A stretch of DNA of 64,000 nucleotides from Bdellovibrionaceae bacterium UBA6776 (lineage in GTDB: Bacteria > Bdellovibrionota > Bdellovibrionia > Bdellovibrionales > UBA1609). Each line of letters begins with the position of its first letter. Position 1 is the first letter of the stretch. The position numbers and the translations under genes were made by a program. The stretch spans positions 52,410-116,409 of the forward strand of contig DKGG01000046.1 of the NCBI GenBank assembly GCA_002453155.1, in the 5' to 3' direction. This document shows positions 41,891 to 50,076 of the stretch, piece after piece. The notes under the pieces are model-generated. The model did not search any database, was not told the DNA's origin, and saw only the letters and a list, made by a program, of their open reading frames with translations.

Positions 41891-42979
41891 TCAATGCTTG
41901 AATCCTGCAAACAAGCGCTCGCGGGCCTTGGCTCGCTGACGACCCTTATAGCGATCATGGGAAGCCTCACCGGACATGGAGGCCAGGTAGTGTTCGTAAT
42001 CAATGATCTGAACTTCATAAGGGTAGAAAAAAGAAACCGGCCGCTCCCCTTCTGCCCCAGGAACTTTGACCAGTTGGCGATTGATAAACTTCACAAATCG
42101 ATATTCCCGCGCCGTAAACTCATTGGCTTTGATCAAATACTGATTTTGATCCAAGCCTTTTGCAAGGCACTCTTTTAAGACCTCATTGATCTCTTTGTGA
42201 TCGGTCACACCTTTGGATTTCATTTCATTCACAATGTCCAAAAATTTTTTTACGGGAAAAAGCGAGTTGTTTGACTGCCCCGGAACCACATGGGGGTAAC
42301 TGACCACGTGGTTCTTCACCAAAAACTGCATCACCCGAAACACATCCAAAAGCGTTTGGGTTACAATCCGCACTCCAATTTTATCCATCAAACCAAAGGC
42401 CACCGCGTCCGGCTTGGACAACAGCTTTGTGATGGCGGAGTTGGAATCCTTGAAAGGTTTTAACTCCATTTTCTGCAGACGAATGGGCTCTGAGTCCTCG
42501 GAAGCTTCCAAGAGCAAACCCGTTGCCGGATCCTGGCGCACAAAATTTTTGTAAGGCCGAAAAATTTGCTCTTGAATCTCAGAGCTGAAGTAACTGAACA
42601 GGTCATTTTGCAAGTGAGTCACCACGTGCATGACTTTCAAAAGAATGCAGGACCAACGGTGCAGGTCCTTGTCAGCTTCCCTGGGCCCCGCCATCAATAA
42701 AAGGCGCCCCACATCTTCCAATTTTGAAGGATCACTGATTTCTTCAGGAAGTTTTTCATCTTCTTTAAGAATGCGGGCCTTCAAATAGGTGACGGCCCTC
42801 GAATGAATCAGCCACAACTTCTCTTCATCTTGAGGAATGGAAACATCATAGCCATAGGCTCGCAAGAAAGAGTGCGCCTCTTCGAGGGTTTCCAACGAAG
42901 GCGCCGGCGCCTCTAAGATGGGCGTCCCTCCAATGAGGGACTGATAAGCTTGAGGATCAAAATCCAGTGAAATCGACAT
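41891..42979 (-). CDS. Uncharacterised protein with RelA/SpoT-synthetase-like motifs
   Basis: A 362-residue soluble protein from the ATG at 42979 (a TTG at 43015 would add 12 residues). From memory it resembles the family named TIGR04552, of unknown function; I could not check this. Its second half carries a suggestive order of motifs: L-K-P-F-K-D-S-N-S-A-I-T-K-L-L (about 173-187), D-K-I-G-V-R-I-V (199-206) with D-V-F-R-V-M-Q-F-L after it, Y-E-V-Q-I-I (321-326) and G-E-A-S-H-D-R-Y-K (337-345). RelA/SpoT synthetase domains have, in the same order, a K-x3-S-x3-K block, D-x-x-A-V-R-I-V, V-E-I-Q-I-R-T and A-A-H-W-x-Y-K. Function is therefore a hypothesis: a nucleotidyltransferase-fold enzyme or degenerate relative. 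Confidence 0.7.
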   Translation of the reverse strand: MSISLDFDPQAYQSLIGGTPILEAPAPSLETLEEAHSFLRAYGYDVSIPQDEEKLWLIHSRAVTYLKARILKEDEKLPEEISDPSKLEDVGRLLLMAGPREADKDLHRWSCILLKVMHVVTHLQNDLFSYFSSEIQEQIFRPYKNFVRQDPATGLLLEASEDSEPIRLQKMELKPFKDSNSAITKLLSKPDAVAFGLMDKIGVRIVTQTLLDVFRVMQFLVKNHVVSYPHVVPGQSNNSLFPVKKFLDIVNEMKSKGVTDHKEINEVLKECLAKGLDQNQYLIKANEFTAREYRFVKFINRQLVKVPGAEGERPVSFFYPYEVQIIDYEHYLASMSGEASHDRYKGRQRAKARERLFAGFKH

Positions 42980-43028
42980 CCCTTTAAGTAGACTGCCCCA
43001 AGCGGAGCGGGTCAAGATTCAATAGGGC

Positions 43029-43760
43029 TTACTGACATTTAAAGAATCCGCAAGTTTCTACGCGAAAGACTCCCAATTGACCTTGCTGTCCGGCGCCGCC
43101 GTTGATTGCAGAGTTGTTTGCAAAGCTCACTGATCCTGTAAACCAGTTGGAGTTGAAAGTTCCTTGCAGTTGAATCTTTCCAAAACTGTCCTCATAAGTG
43201 ATCAGCGCTTGGCTCCCTTGAATCACACCGGTCACACTGACAAAACCTTCCACCTGGGAAGCAATGTAAATAGGAACTTCTTTAATGGTTTCGCCCTCGG
43301 CGTTTTTCATGCCCACATAATTGTCGACGACAGCTATGCGAAGCTCACTGCCAGAAGACTGCACGGTTAAATTGTTTTGACCGTTCACATTGAAGGCGCC
43401 ACTCAAGCCCACAGATCCATAGAATCGAATTCCCGTTGAATCATTGCTCCGTCCACTGACTGTTCCAAGACTCAATGGATTTCCATCGGGCTCAGAAAGG
43501 TTCGATAGAAACGAGACCACCTGTTGCTGAAACTGAGCTTGCTGCCAATTGCTAGGAGCAATGATTTCTCCCCATTTTCCCTGTCCATCGGATTTGGCCA
43601 CTGGGGCGGATGGTTGAGGCGTAGACTCCACTGGAGCCACATTGTTCGCTCCACGGGTTTCAATCCGCTGTCTTTTGTCCGAGGCTTTGTTCGCGCAGGC
43701 TCCAAGACCCAGGCTCAAAACAAGGACGGCTCCCCAACTCAAGATTTTGGACTTTCTCAT
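43029..43760 (-). CDS. Small predicted lipoprotein
   Basis: A 243-residue protein from the ATG at 43760 (GGGAG eight bases upstream); the open frame back to 43805 lacks a start signal. The N-terminus is a lipoprotein signal with L-G-L-G-A-C22 as the lipobox. A proline/serine-rich linker to about residue 65 leads to a domain of roughly 165 residues rich in Gly, Ser, Asn and beta strands, ending in E-T-C-G-F-F-K-C, which could form a disulphide. No named family is recognised. It should be anchored in the inner or outer membrane facing the periplasm or surface. A palindrome sits between its ribosome-binding site and the rest of the leader. Confidence 0.75.
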   Translation of the reverse strand: MRKSKILSWGAVLVLSLGLGACANKASDKRQRIETRGANNVAPVESTPQPSAPVAKSDGQGKWGEIIAPSNWQQAQFQQQVVSFLSNLSEPDGNPLSLGTVSGRSNDSTGIRFYGSVGLSGAFNVNGQNNLTVQSSGSELRIAVVDNYVGMKNAEGETIKEVPIYIASQVEGFVSVTGVIQGSQALITYEDSFGKIQLQGTFNSNWFTGSVSFANNSAINGGAGQQGQLGVFRVETCGFFKCQ

Positions 43761-43773
43761 AGCACTTCTCCCG

Positions 43774-43792
43774 AAAGTGAAAGGTTCACTTT
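43774..43792. promoter_or_regulatory. Palindrome AAAGTGAA-N3-TTCACTTT in the lipoprotein leader
   Basis: Perfect 8-base arms around AGG, ending 13 bases before the ATG of the small lipoprotein gene. It could be an operator for a dimeric regulator or a leader hairpin hiding the adjacent GGGAG ribosome-binding site. Either role is inferred. Confidence 0.45.
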
Positions 43793-43818
43793 TTAAGAGA
43801 GGCAAGGAAAATGCCAGG

Positions 43819-43878
43819 AAACAGGGCCTCAGATCTCATATATTGGACTTGAGGGGTCTTTGCCCCAAAGCCCTGTTT
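43819..43878. repeat. Nested inverted repeats in the fadJ/lipoprotein gap
   Basis: AAACAGGGC at 43819-43827 pairs with GCCCTGTTT at 43870-43878. Inside, CCTCA and TGAGG can also pair, and GGGG-N6-CCCC forms a small extra hairpin. A further stem, CCGGCA (43921-43926) with TGCCGG (43940-43945), lies just beyond the fadJ stop. The gap of 187 bases between fadJ and the lipoprotein gene holds no gene; these stems may terminate fadJ transcription, but none has a U-run. Confidence 0.45.
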
Positions 43879-43947
43879 TGAAGCTCTATTTCGTCACTGA
43901 GGTGTCTGAATTCCAATCAGCCGGCATGGTTTCGGTGCCTGCCGGGG

Positions 43948-46086
43948 TCAGTAGAAGCTGCGGGAAGAGGCGGCCATTTGGGACAAGGGTGTGGTTGGCT
44001 TCAAACGAGGGCCACATTTGGTGGCATACATTTCAAGCTCTTCCACCACATATTTGGACCCCAAAGAGTCCGCATAGCGAAGAAGCCCTCCGCGGAAAGG
44101 TGGAAAACCGGTTCCCATAATCATGGCCAAATCCACATCCTGCGGAGTCTCCACGATCTTGTCCTCAATCAATGCCAAAGCCGCTTCGTTGATCATCACA
44201 AACACTCCGCGCTCCAAGCACTCTTTTTCCGTCAAAGGATTTGTGGGCTGACCCAATCCCAAATCTTTATAGACACTGCTGTCCACTCCGGTCTCTTTGC
44301 CATTGGAGTCGTACTGGTAAAAACCTTTGCCGTTTTTCTTGCCCAGACGATCGCTCTTGGACAACGTGTGCGCCACTTCCGGAACCTGAATGCGCTCGCC
44401 CAAAGACTCGCGGAAAATCTTAACCACTTTTACACACACATCCAGCCCCACTTCGTCCATCAAACGAAAAGGCCCCATGGGCATTCCAAATTTGTGAGTG
44501 TACCAGCGGTCCACCTTTTCAATGGCCATTCCATCTTCCAAAAGGAACATGGCTTCAATCATGTATGGCATCAACAAACGGTTCACCAAAAAGCCCGGTC
44601 CATCTTTCACAACAACAGGCGTCTTTCCCATCTTCTTGGACAAATCAAAAATGGTTGCCGTCGCTTCATCGCTGGTTCTTGGACCGCGAATGACTTCCAC
44701 CAACGGCATTTTGTCCACAGGATTGAAAAAGTGCATGCCTACAAAATTTTCTGGATGAGGGTGAGCCTCTGCCATTTCCGTCACACTCAATGACGAGGTG
44801 TTGGTGGCAATGATCGCATCTTGAGGCATGTGCTTCGCCGTCTCCGCAATCACCGCTTTTTTGATTTTCATGTCTTCAACGATGGCTTCCACCGCCACGT
44901 CCACATTTCCAAAACCAGCGTAATCCAAACCGCCCGTAATGTGAGACATTTTCTCCGCGAACTCGTGCTTCGTTAAACGGCGACGCTTTAACTTTTTAGA
45001 CCAAATGCTTTGCGCCTGCTTGTAACCCAATGCCAAAGAGTCATTGTTGATGTCTTTCATACGCACAAAGAAGCCCTTGTCCGCAGCCACCTGGGCAATT
45101 CCTCCACCCATGGTTCCCGCTCCAAGTACCGCGATCTTTTTGACTTTGCGCGGCTTCACATCGCCCTTCACGCCGGTCTGCTTTTTCACAGACTCCATCA
45201 TAAAAAACAGATTGATCAAATTCTTAGAAATATCAGTCACCGCAACTTTAACAAAACCTTCCAATTCAATTTGCAAGGCTTTGCTTCGGTTGGACATCCC
45301 GTAAGTTTTCTTCACCACATCCAAAGCCGACAAGGGTGCTGGGTAAAAACCTTTGGAGTTTTTCATCACCATTTTTCGAGCCTGAGAAAAAACCATTCCT
45401 CGGCCCAACGCAGATTCCAAAACGGAATTCATCATGCCCTTGGGCTGAAAACGTTTCTTGCGCTTTCCTTTAGACAGAATGGAATTCACAAAATCCACAC
45501 TGCGCTCTTCGATCAGCTCTGCGGGAATCACCTCGTCCACCAAGCCAATTTTTTTGGCTTTTCGAGAGTCCACTGATTTTCCAGCCAAAATGATATCTAA
45601 AGAGGCTTGAAGCCCTACCACTCGAGGAAGGCGAACACATCCACCAAACCCAGGAATGATCCCCAACTGCACTTCAGGAAGGCCAATCTTTGTGGATTTG
45701 TCATCCGAGCAAACTCGATAGTCGCAAGTCAAAATCAACTCGCAACCACCACCCATGCACGCGCCATTCACCACGGCCACCGTAGGCATGGGAAGATCTT
45801 CAAAATCATTAAAGATCTGATGAGCCTGATCGATCACTGTTTTAAAATCTTCTTTGGTCTTTAACTTTTTGATCTCTTCAATGTCTGCACCGGCAATAAA
45901 AATTCCGGGTTTGTTGGATTTTAAAACCACAGCCTTAAAGCTGGATTTTTTCAACTCTTCCACCACCTCTTTGAAACGCATCATCACCGGAGTGGAAAGC
46001 TTGTTGACCTTCTCTCCGACCAAATCAAATTCCACAAAGGCAATGCCGTCTTTTTCTTTCAGTTGAATGCTTTCTTGAATGCTCAC
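43948..46086 (-). CDS. fadJ: Bifunctional enoyl-CoA hydratase/3-hydroxyacyl-CoA dehydrogenase
   Basis: A 712-residue fatty-acid oxidation alpha subunit carrying hydratase and dehydrogenase activities. Hydratase part: A-G-A-D-I-E oxyanion segment at 65-70, catalytic E116 (G-G-G-C-E) and E138 (I-G-L-P-E). Dehydrogenase part: V-L-G-A-G-T-M-G-G-G-I near residue 320, M-H-F-F-N-P-V-D with the catalytic His, and a tandem C-terminal domain ending with G-F-P-P-F-R-G-G. The start is GTG at 46086 behind GAGAGGA, four bases after the thiolase stop. Thiolase plus this gene form the classic beta-oxidation pair; the FadJ rather than FadB label is a preference only. Confidence 0.93.
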   Translation of the reverse strand: MSIQESIQLKEKDGIAFVEFDLVGEKVNKLSTPVMMRFKEVVEELKKSSFKAVVLKSNKPGIFIAGADIEEIKKLKTKEDFKTVIDQAHQIFNDFEDLPMPTVAVVNGACMGGGCELILTCDYRVCSDDKSTKIGLPEVQLGIIPGFGGCVRLPRVVGLQASLDIILAGKSVDSRKAKKIGLVDEVIPAELIEERSVDFVNSILSKGKRKKRFQPKGMMNSVLESALGRGMVFSQARKMVMKNSKGFYPAPLSALDVVKKTYGMSNRSKALQIELEGFVKVAVTDISKNLINLFFMMESVKKQTGVKGDVKPRKVKKIAVLGAGTMGGGIAQVAADKGFFVRMKDINNDSLALGYKQAQSIWSKKLKRRRLTKHEFAEKMSHITGGLDYAGFGNVDVAVEAIVEDMKIKKAVIAETAKHMPQDAIIATNTSSLSVTEMAEAHPHPENFVGMHFFNPVDKMPLVEVIRGPRTSDEATATIFDLSKKMGKTPVVVKDGPGFLVNRLLMPYMIEAMFLLEDGMAIEKVDRWYTHKFGMPMGPFRLMDEVGLDVCVKVVKIFRESLGERIQVPEVAHTLSKSDRLGKKNGKGFYQYDSNGKETGVDSSVYKDLGLGQPTNPLTEKECLERGVFVMINEAALALIEDKIVETPQDVDLAMIMGTGFPPFRGGLLRYADSLGSKYVVEELEMYATKCGPRLKPTTPLSQMAASSRSFY

Positions 46087-46090
46087 TGGA

Positions 46091-47452
46091 TTAATCCTCT
46101 CTCTCTAAGATCACAGAACCACCTTGACCACCACCAATACAAAGTGTGGCCAGACCAAACTGCACATTTCTCTTTTGCATCTCTTTCATCAACGTCAAAA
46201 CAATCCGCGTGCCCGTGGTTCCCACCGGATGTCCCAAGGCAATCGCTCCTCCATTGACATTCAAAATTTCCGGATCAATTTCCCCAAGCTTTCCGGAGAG
46301 ACCCAATTTTTCTTTGCAGAACTCATCACTGTTCAACGCCTTTTCACAGGCAATCACTTGAGCGGCAAAGGCCTCATTCAACTCCACAAGTCCCAACTCT
46401 TTAAAATCCAATCCGGCACGCTTCAATGCAATCGGAGTGGAGTAAGCGGGCCCAAGACCCATGCGTTCCGGCTCAAGACCCGCAAAGGCATAAGAGCGAA
46501 TGCGCGCCACCAGTTTGTGTCCCAAAGCTTTGGCCTTTTCACGGCTCATAAGTAGAACCATGGCTGCACCATCTGTAATGGGACAGGAGTTCCCTGCGGT
46601 GATCGTTCCGTATTTTTTGTCAAAGAAAGGCTTTAACTTTGCCAACTGCTCCATGCTTTGACCGTCTCGAGGACCAATGTCTTCGCTGACCACCTCTTTG
46701 AATTTTGGAGCCAAAAACACGGGAGTGATTTCTTCAGCCATGCGTCCACTTTTTTGAGCGGCGACGGCCCGCGCGTGACTGCGAACCGCAAAGCGATCTT
46801 GCTCTTCTCGAGAGATTCCAAATTCCTTCGCTAAAATTTCAGCGGTTTGCCCCATGTTGATCCCTTTAAAAGGATCGGTCAGACCTTCCATCACGGAAAT
46901 TCGTGGCTTGTGAGGGGTTTGCGCAAAAGGAGATGTGGTCACCATTTCTACGATCTGCTTCAAGTCCGCTTTCAAAAGCTGGCCCAGAACAGACAATCTT
47001 TGCCCCGTGGTCCGCGCCGCGCCCAACTTGCCAAAGATTTCAACAATTGCCGGCGGCATCAACAAGGGAAGTTGAGACATACTCTCTGTTCCTCCAGCTA
47101 CGATCACATCGGAAGTTCCCGATTTGATTTTTTCGTAGCCCAAAGTGATGCTCTCCATGGCAGATGCACAGTTTCGATGCACACTGAAAGCGGGAGTTTT
47201 CAATGGGATTCCGGATCGCAAAGCCACCACTCGGGAAATGTTCACAGCGTCGGAAGGGTTGCCCGTGTTTCCGATGATCACTTCATCCACGACTTCCGTG
47301 TCCAAATTGCTGCGAGCAATCAACTCCTGAAGGGCCGTGCGCCCCAGTTCCGCAGGATGAACATCCTTAAGCTTGGTTCCAGCCTTGGCAAAGGGGGTTC
47401 GAACGCCCTCCACCAGCACCACATCTCGATCGGATTTGTTGGCATTTGACAT
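46091..47452 (-). CDS. fadI: Acetyl-CoA acyltransferase (3-ketoacyl-CoA thiolase)
   Basis: A 453-residue thiolase performing the last step of beta-oxidation. The nucleophile C95 is in H-R-N-C-A-S-A-M-E, the general base His in A-L-G-H-P-V-G-T-T-G and the second Cys in L-C-I-G-G-G-Q-G-G. I start it at the ATG at 47452, with AAGGAG nine bases upstream; the frame stays open to 47614, but that part lies in the promoter region and lacks family sequence. It is the first gene of the thiolase-fadJ transcript and is divergent to the malic enzyme gene. Its length, above 430, fits the FadI subtype better than FadA. Confidence 0.92.
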   Translation of the reverse strand: MSNANKSDRDVVLVEGVRTPFAKAGTKLKDVHPAELGRTALQELIARSNLDTEVVDEVIIGNTGNPSDAVNISRVVALRSGIPLKTPAFSVHRNCASAMESITLGYEKIKSGTSDVIVAGGTESMSQLPLLMPPAIVEIFGKLGAARTTGQRLSVLGQLLKADLKQIVEMVTTSPFAQTPHKPRISVMEGLTDPFKGINMGQTAEILAKEFGISREEQDRFAVRSHARAVAAQKSGRMAEEITPVFLAPKFKEVVSEDIGPRDGQSMEQLAKLKPFFDKKYGTITAGNSCPITDGAAMVLLMSREKAKALGHKLVARIRSYAFAGLEPERMGLGPAYSTPIALKRAGLDFKELGLVELNEAFAAQVIACEKALNSDEFCKEKLGLSGKLGEIDPEILNVNGGAIALGHPVGTTGTRIVLTLMKEMQKRNVQFGLATLCIGGGQGGSVILERED

Positions 47453-47640
47453 CAGTTGCGACTCCTTAGATGAAGATAATTCAATAGACAATTTAAGTTG
47501 CCGAGATGGAATCTTAAAGTCAAATTGAGATTCGGTAAGCGCAGGTCGAGTTTGCAAAGCGGCGTGACTCTCCCCTCTCCCACGATCGGCATTGACGGCT
47601 GCTAGAGAAGCCACATAACTTAAGAGCCTTTGAGGTTAAA

Positions 47641-49965
47641 ATGAGCAATAATGAAACTCTTGATACAAGTAAAATGAGCCACCTGGACCGCGAAGCCCTT
47701 GAGTACCACTCAAAGGGAAAGCCCGGAAAGGTGGATGTCAATTCCAGCAAAGAGTGTGACAGTGAACACGCTCTCAGCTTGGCCTACTCTCCGGGAGTTG
47801 CCGCTCCTTGCAAAGTGATCGCAAAGGATCCCAGCAAAGTTTACGACTACACCGCCAAAGGAAACTTGGTTGCCGTGGTCACCAACGGAACCGCAGTTCT
47901 TGGCCTTGGCAACATTGGCCCCTTGGCAGGAAAGCCGGTCATGGAAGGAAAAGGCGTCTTGTTCAAACAATTCGCTGGCATTGATGTGTATGACATCGAG
48001 TTGAAAACCACAGACACCGAGGAGTTCATCCAAACCTGTAAAAACCTCGAGCCCACTTTTGGTGGAATCAACTTGGAAGACATTGCTGCACCTGAATGTT
48101 TTGAAATTGAAACTCGCTTAAAAAAAGAAATGAACATTCCGGTCTTCCACGATGACCAACATGGAACGGCCATCATTTCAGGAGCCGCCTTAATCAATGC
48201 CTGCCAAATTACAAAGAGAAAGACTTCCGAATTGAAAGTGGTCTTCAACGGTGCCGGCGCGGCGGCCATCTCTTGTGCGCGCATCTTTAAAGCTTTGGGA
48301 GTTCCCGGAAACCACATCTTGATGTGTGATTCCCGTGGAGTGATTTATAAGGGCCGCAAAGAAGGCATGAACAGCTTCAAAGAAGAATTTGCCGTGGACA
48401 CCGAAGCGCGAACCCTTGTGGACGCCTTGAAGGGGGCAGACTGTTTTGTGGGACTCAGTGTGGCCGGAGTGCTGACCGAGGACATGCTGAAAAGCATGGG
48501 TAAAAATCCCATCGTCTTTGCCATGGCCAATCCTGATCCTGAAATTGATCCCCATGTGGCCAAAAAAGTGCGTCCAGATGTGATCATTGCCACCGGCCGT
48601 TCCGATTATCCCAACCAGGTAAACAACGTTCTTGGTTTTCCAAGCATTTTCCGTGGCGCCCTGGACACCCGAGCTACGGCCATCACCGAAGAAATGAAAC
48701 TGGCTGCCGTTCACGCTTTAGCCGATTTGGCCCGCGAAGATGTTCCTGAAAGTGTTTCCATGGCTTATGCCAACAAAAATTTTCAGTTTGGACCGGACTA
48801 CATCATTCCAAAACCTTTTGATTCCAGGGTGCTTTTAAAAGTGGCGCCGGCTGTGGCCCGTGCCTCTATGGATTCGGGAGTGGCCCAAAAGCCCATCGTG
48901 GATTTTGAAGAATACGAAGATCAGTTGATCAATCTTCAGTCCAAAAAGCGGGGCTTCATTCGAGGCATTGCCAACCGCGTTCGAGCCCATGCTCAACGCA
49001 GCAACGAACCTCTTCCACGGATTTACTTCCCTGAAGGTCGCAGCACCAAAATATTAAAAGCGCTGAACTCCATTGTGGCCGAGAACATCATTCAGCCGGT
49101 TTTGATGGGCTACGAAGATTTGGTCCGATCCAAAATTAAAGAATTGGAATTGGATCACTTAAAAGATGTGGAAATTTGCCAACCTTCCAAAGACGCCAGG
49201 TACATGCAGTACGTTCATTTTCTTTATGAAATGAGAAAACGAAAAGGCGTGATGCGCGCCGAAGCCGAGCGTTTGATGGCAGACCCCAACTACTTTGCGG
49301 CCATGGCGGTTCATCAAGGAGACGCAGATGGTTTGATCACTGGCGCCACCATGAACTATTCCGAGTGCGTTCGCCCCATTTTGCAAATCATTGGGCCCGG
49401 CCGAAGCCGAGTGGCTTCCGGTTTGAACGTCGTTATCATTAAAGACCGCCTGCTATTTTTTGCCGACACCACCGTCAACATCGAGCCCACCGCAGAGCAA
49501 TTGGCGTCCATTGCCATTCATGCTTCTCAAGTGGCCCGCTATTTTGATGTGGAACCGAAGATTGCCATGCTCTCTTACACCAACTTTATGGGGCGCGAAG
49601 GCAATCCCTTAAAAATGAAAGAAGCCGCGCGCATTGTTAAAAAACATCGGCCGGAATTGATCATCGATGGAGAGATGCAAGCGGACACTGCGGTCAGCAA
49701 CGACATTGTGGATCGCATCTTCCCGTTTTGTGATATCAAAGGCGGAGCCAACATTTTGATCTTCCCGAACCTGGATGCGGGCAACATCTCCTACAAGCTG
49801 CTTCAGCAGCTGGGTGGTGGAGAAGTTTTAGGCCCCTTCTTGATGGGAGTTAAAAAACCAGCAAACGTGCTTCAGCGCACCTGCACGGTGGACGACATTA
49901 TGAACACCATCACCATGACCGCCCTGGAAGCCCAGGCTTACAAACAGCCCCATCCAAAGTCGTAG
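47641..49965 (+). CDS. maeB: NADP-type malic enzyme fused to phosphotransacetylase domain (MaeB)
   Basis: A 774-residue fusion. The malic domain decarboxylates malate to pyruvate; visible motifs are L-A-Y-S-P-G-V-A-A-P near residue 48, L-G-L-G-N-I-G-P-L-A, F-H-D-D-Q-H-G-T-A and the Rossmann F-N-G-A-G-A-A-A-I-S. From about residue 445 a phosphate acetyltransferase-like domain follows (Y-F-P-E-G-R-S-T-K near 460 and G-L-I-T-G-A-T-M-N-Y). In characterised MaeB proteins this domain lacks PTA activity and senses acetyl-CoA. Divergent placement from the thiolase operon makes shared control plausible, since beta-oxidation supplies the acetyl-CoA. GAGG lies six bases before the ATG. Confidence 0.95.
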   Translation: MSNNETLDTSKMSHLDREALEYHSKGKPGKVDVNSSKECDSEHALSLAYSPGVAAPCKVIAKDPSKVYDYTAKGNLVAVVTNGTAVLGLGNIGPLAGKPVMEGKGVLFKQFAGIDVYDIELKTTDTEEFIQTCKNLEPTFGGINLEDIAAPECFEIETRLKKEMNIPVFHDDQHGTAIISGAALINACQITKRKTSELKVVFNGAGAAAISCARIFKALGVPGNHILMCDSRGVIYKGRKEGMNSFKEEFAVDTEARTLVDALKGADCFVGLSVAGVLTEDMLKSMGKNPIVFAMANPDPEIDPHVAKKVRPDVIIATGRSDYPNQVNNVLGFPSIFRGALDTRATAITEEMKLAAVHALADLAREDVPESVSMAYANKNFQFGPDYIIPKPFDSRVLLKVAPAVARASMDSGVAQKPIVDFEEYEDQLINLQSKKRGFIRGIANRVRAHAQRSNEPLPRIYFPEGRSTKILKALNSIVAENIIQPVLMGYEDLVRSKIKELELDHLKDVEICQPSKDARYMQYVHFLYEMRKRKGVMRAEAERLMADPNYFAAMAVHQGDADGLITGATMNYSECVRPILQIIGPGRSRVASGLNVVIIKDRLLFFADTTVNIEPTAEQLASIAIHASQVARYFDVEPKIAMLSYTNFMGREGNPLKMKEAARIVKKHRPELIIDGEMQADTAVSNDIVDRIFPFCDIKGGANILIFPNLDAGNISYKLLQQLGGGEVLGPFLMGVKKPANVLQRTCTVDDIMNTITMTALEAQAYKQPHPKS

Positions 49966-49978
49966 AGGTCAGGACCTC
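49965..49978 (+). terminator. Short hairpin after maeB
   Basis: GAGGT-CAGG-ACCTC begins at the last base of the maeB stop codon and can form a 5-6 bp stem. It is followed by CCTTTAAG, only a short U-run, so it is a weak terminator candidate. Confidence 0.3.
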
Positions 49979-50016
49979 CTTTAAGACTCCTAAGTGCTGG
50001 CCTTTATGGAAGAAAT

Positions 50017-50046
50017 TTGAAACTTTCAAAAGGCCCGTGCTAGAAT
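50017..50046 (+). promoter_or_regulatory. Candidate sigma70-type promoter for hflX
   Basis: TTGAAA at 50017-50022, an 18-base spacer and TAGAAT at 50041-50046 form the best promoter-like sequence in the window. It is placed about 30 bases before the hflX TTG start, with AAGGAG between. The predicted leader is short. Confidence 0.65.
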
Positions 50047-50076
50047 ATTTAAAAAAACAAGGAGACTCTTTCCCCT

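Noticed and set aside
47453..47614. N-terminal extension of the thiolase by 54 codons.
   Set aside because: No family similarity, and AAGGAG sits correctly before the ATG at 47452; the extension covers the divergent promoter region.
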